Both the position numbers and the translations under genes were made by a program. A stretch of DNA of 32,258 nt from Streptomyces hygroscopicus subsp. hygroscopicus. GTDB lineage: Bacteria; Actinomycetota; Actinomycetes; Streptomycetales; Streptomycetaceae. Under the pieces are notes generated by a model that was not told the origin of the DNA, made no database searches, and was given only the letters and a program-made list of their open reading frames with translations. The stretch is taken from NCBI RefSeq assembly GCF_001553455.1, contig NZ_BBOX01000039.1, positions 1 through 32,258 on the forward strand, in the 5' to 3' direction. Each line of letters begins with the position of its first letter. Positions within the stretch are counted from its first letter, which is position 1. Of the stretch, positions 31,294 through 32,258 are shown piece after piece.

Positions 31294-32258
31294 ATGCCCC
31301 AATACTTCCGCGACTCGCCCGAGTCTCTCGTTCCCGACGCGCTCGCGGGCTTCGCCGCCGCCCATGCCGACCTCGTCGCCTACCATCCCGACCACGGTTA
31401 TTTCCGCACCCGCCACACCGCGCCCACCCGCCGCGTCGGACTGGTCTCCGGGGGCGGCTCCGGCCATGAGCCCCTGCACTCCGGTTTCCTCGGCACCGGC
31501 ATGCTGGACGCCGCGTGCCCCGGCCGGATCTTCGCCTCGCCGCACAACCGGCAGATCTTCGAGGCCAGTCGCGCCGTCGCCGGACCCGACGGCGTGTTGC
31601 ACATCGTCAAGAACTACACCGGGGACCGCATCAACTTCGGCATCGCCGCCGAACGCCTCGCGCACGAGGGCATCCACTGCGCCCGCGTCCTCATCGACGA
31701 CGACCTCGCCAGCGACTCCGACGACATCGCGGTCGGCCGGCGCGGCACCGGCGCCACCCTGATCGTCGAGAAGATCCTCGGCGCCGCCGCCGACGAGGGA
31801 CGCGGGCTGGACGAACTCACCGCCCTCGGCACCGAGGTGACCCGGCGGGCCCGCAGCCTGGCCGTCGCCTCGGCCGCGCACACCACGCCCGCCTCCGGGG
31901 CCCCGGCCTTCGCGCTGCCCGACAACGTCCTGGAGTTCGGGGTCGGGATCCACGGCGAGCGGGCCGAGGGGACCACCCCGCACGCACCGCTCGGCAAGCT
32001 GGTCGAGACCATGACGGACCAGCTGCTGGCCGCGCTGCCCGACACCGCCGGGACACGGGTGCTCGCCCTGGTCAACGGGCTGGGCTCGATCACGTCGCTG
32101 GAGCTGTACGGCATCCGCCACGCCGTCGCCAAGGCGCTCGACGACCGGGGTGTGGGCCTCGACAGGTCCCTGACCGGCACCTTCGTCAGCGCCCTGGACA
32201 TGCGGGGCTTCTCGCTGACCCTGTTCGCCACCGACGCGGAGACGCTGCGGCTGTGGGA
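31294..32258 (+). CDS. dhaK: Dihydroxyacetone kinase subunit DhaK (partial, 3' end beyond window)
   Basis: The first 321 residues of a DhaK-domain kinase that phosphorylates dihydroxyacetone. Motifs: SGGGSGHEPLHSGF at 52-65, KNYTGDRINFG near 106, and DDDLAS near 135. His220 (FGVGIHGE) matches the histidine that forms a hemiaminal bond with the substrate. The ATG has GGGAG about 8 bases upstream. The frame stays open to the right edge. A DhaL gene or fused domain should follow, but the window ends; whether the phosphate comes from ATP (single-chain type) or from PTS proteins cannot be decided. It follows an 843-bp gap after the glycosidase gene start. Confidence 0.93.
   Translation, partial: MPQYFRDSPESLVPDALAGFAAAHADLVAYHPDHGYFRTRHTAPTRRVGLVSGGGSGHEPLHSGFLGTGMLDAACPGRIFASPHNRQIFEASRAVAGPDGVLHIVKNYTGDRINFGIAAERLAHEGIHCARVLIDDDLASDSDDIAVGRRGTGATLIVEKILGAAADEGRGLDELTALGTEVTRRARSLAVASAAHTTPASGAPAFALPDNVLEFGVGIHGERAEGTTPHAPLGKLVETMTDQLLAALPDTAGTRVLALVNGLGSITSLELYGIRHAVAKALDDRGVGLDRSLTGTFVSALDMRGFSLTLFATDAETLRLW

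Overview
The window is very GC-rich chromosomal DNA with strongly GC-biased third codon positions, GTG and TTG starts, many apparently leaderless genes and typical actinomycete families. These include an MmyB-type XRE regulator, a Methyltransf_19 (DUF574-type) methyltransferase, a MEDS/ATPase protein, a histone-H1-like Lys/Ala protein and many lipoproteins. It most probably comes from Streptomyces or a close relative. I saw no rRNA, tRNA, CRISPR array, insertion sequence or prophage.

Left part (1-5600): a short-chain dehydrogenase diverges from an XRE regulator. They are followed by a small unknown protein with a SAM methyltransferase, an epoxide-hydrolase-like alpha/beta hydrolase, and a divergent MEDS-HATPase signalling protein.

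Zinc region (5600-10814): a complete Azt-type zinc uptake system. aztB (permease), a first AztD-like beta-propeller lipoprotein, aztC (zinc-binding lipoprotein) and a second AztD-like lipoprotein form one minus-strand operon. The ATPase gene aztA is divergent. A near-perfect Zur box sits in a roughly 25-bp space between the two putative leaderless starts and overlaps both predicted promoters, so one zinc-loaded repressor could shut both arms.

Centre (11072-16920): class II fumarase; then a tightly coupled operon (SDR, DMT-type transporter, polysaccharide deacetylase) divergent from an MGDG-synthase-like glycosyltransferase with a sigma-B-like promoter. This looks like a cell-envelope or glycolipid module. 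The flanks carry tandem repeats and strong hairpins.

Right of centre (16940-22407): an ABC importer of the NitT/TauT type (ATPase-permease-binding lipoprotein) diverges from a CitA/CitB-type two-component system. The arrangement suggests the kinase controls the importer and that the substrate is an organic anion.

Right part (22416-32258): a histone-H1-like winged-helix protein, a D-2-hydroxyacid dehydrogenase, an unrecognised Tat lipoprotein, a large membrane spermidine-synthase-like protein, a truncated TetR gene, a secreted GH93-like arabinanase/sialidase-fold enzyme under an AT-rich palindrome, and the 5' part of a dihydroxyacetone kinase gene cut by the window edge. Between the TetR remnant and the GH93 gene lie four 14-bp palindromes spaced exactly 28 bp apart, which no annotated gene explains.
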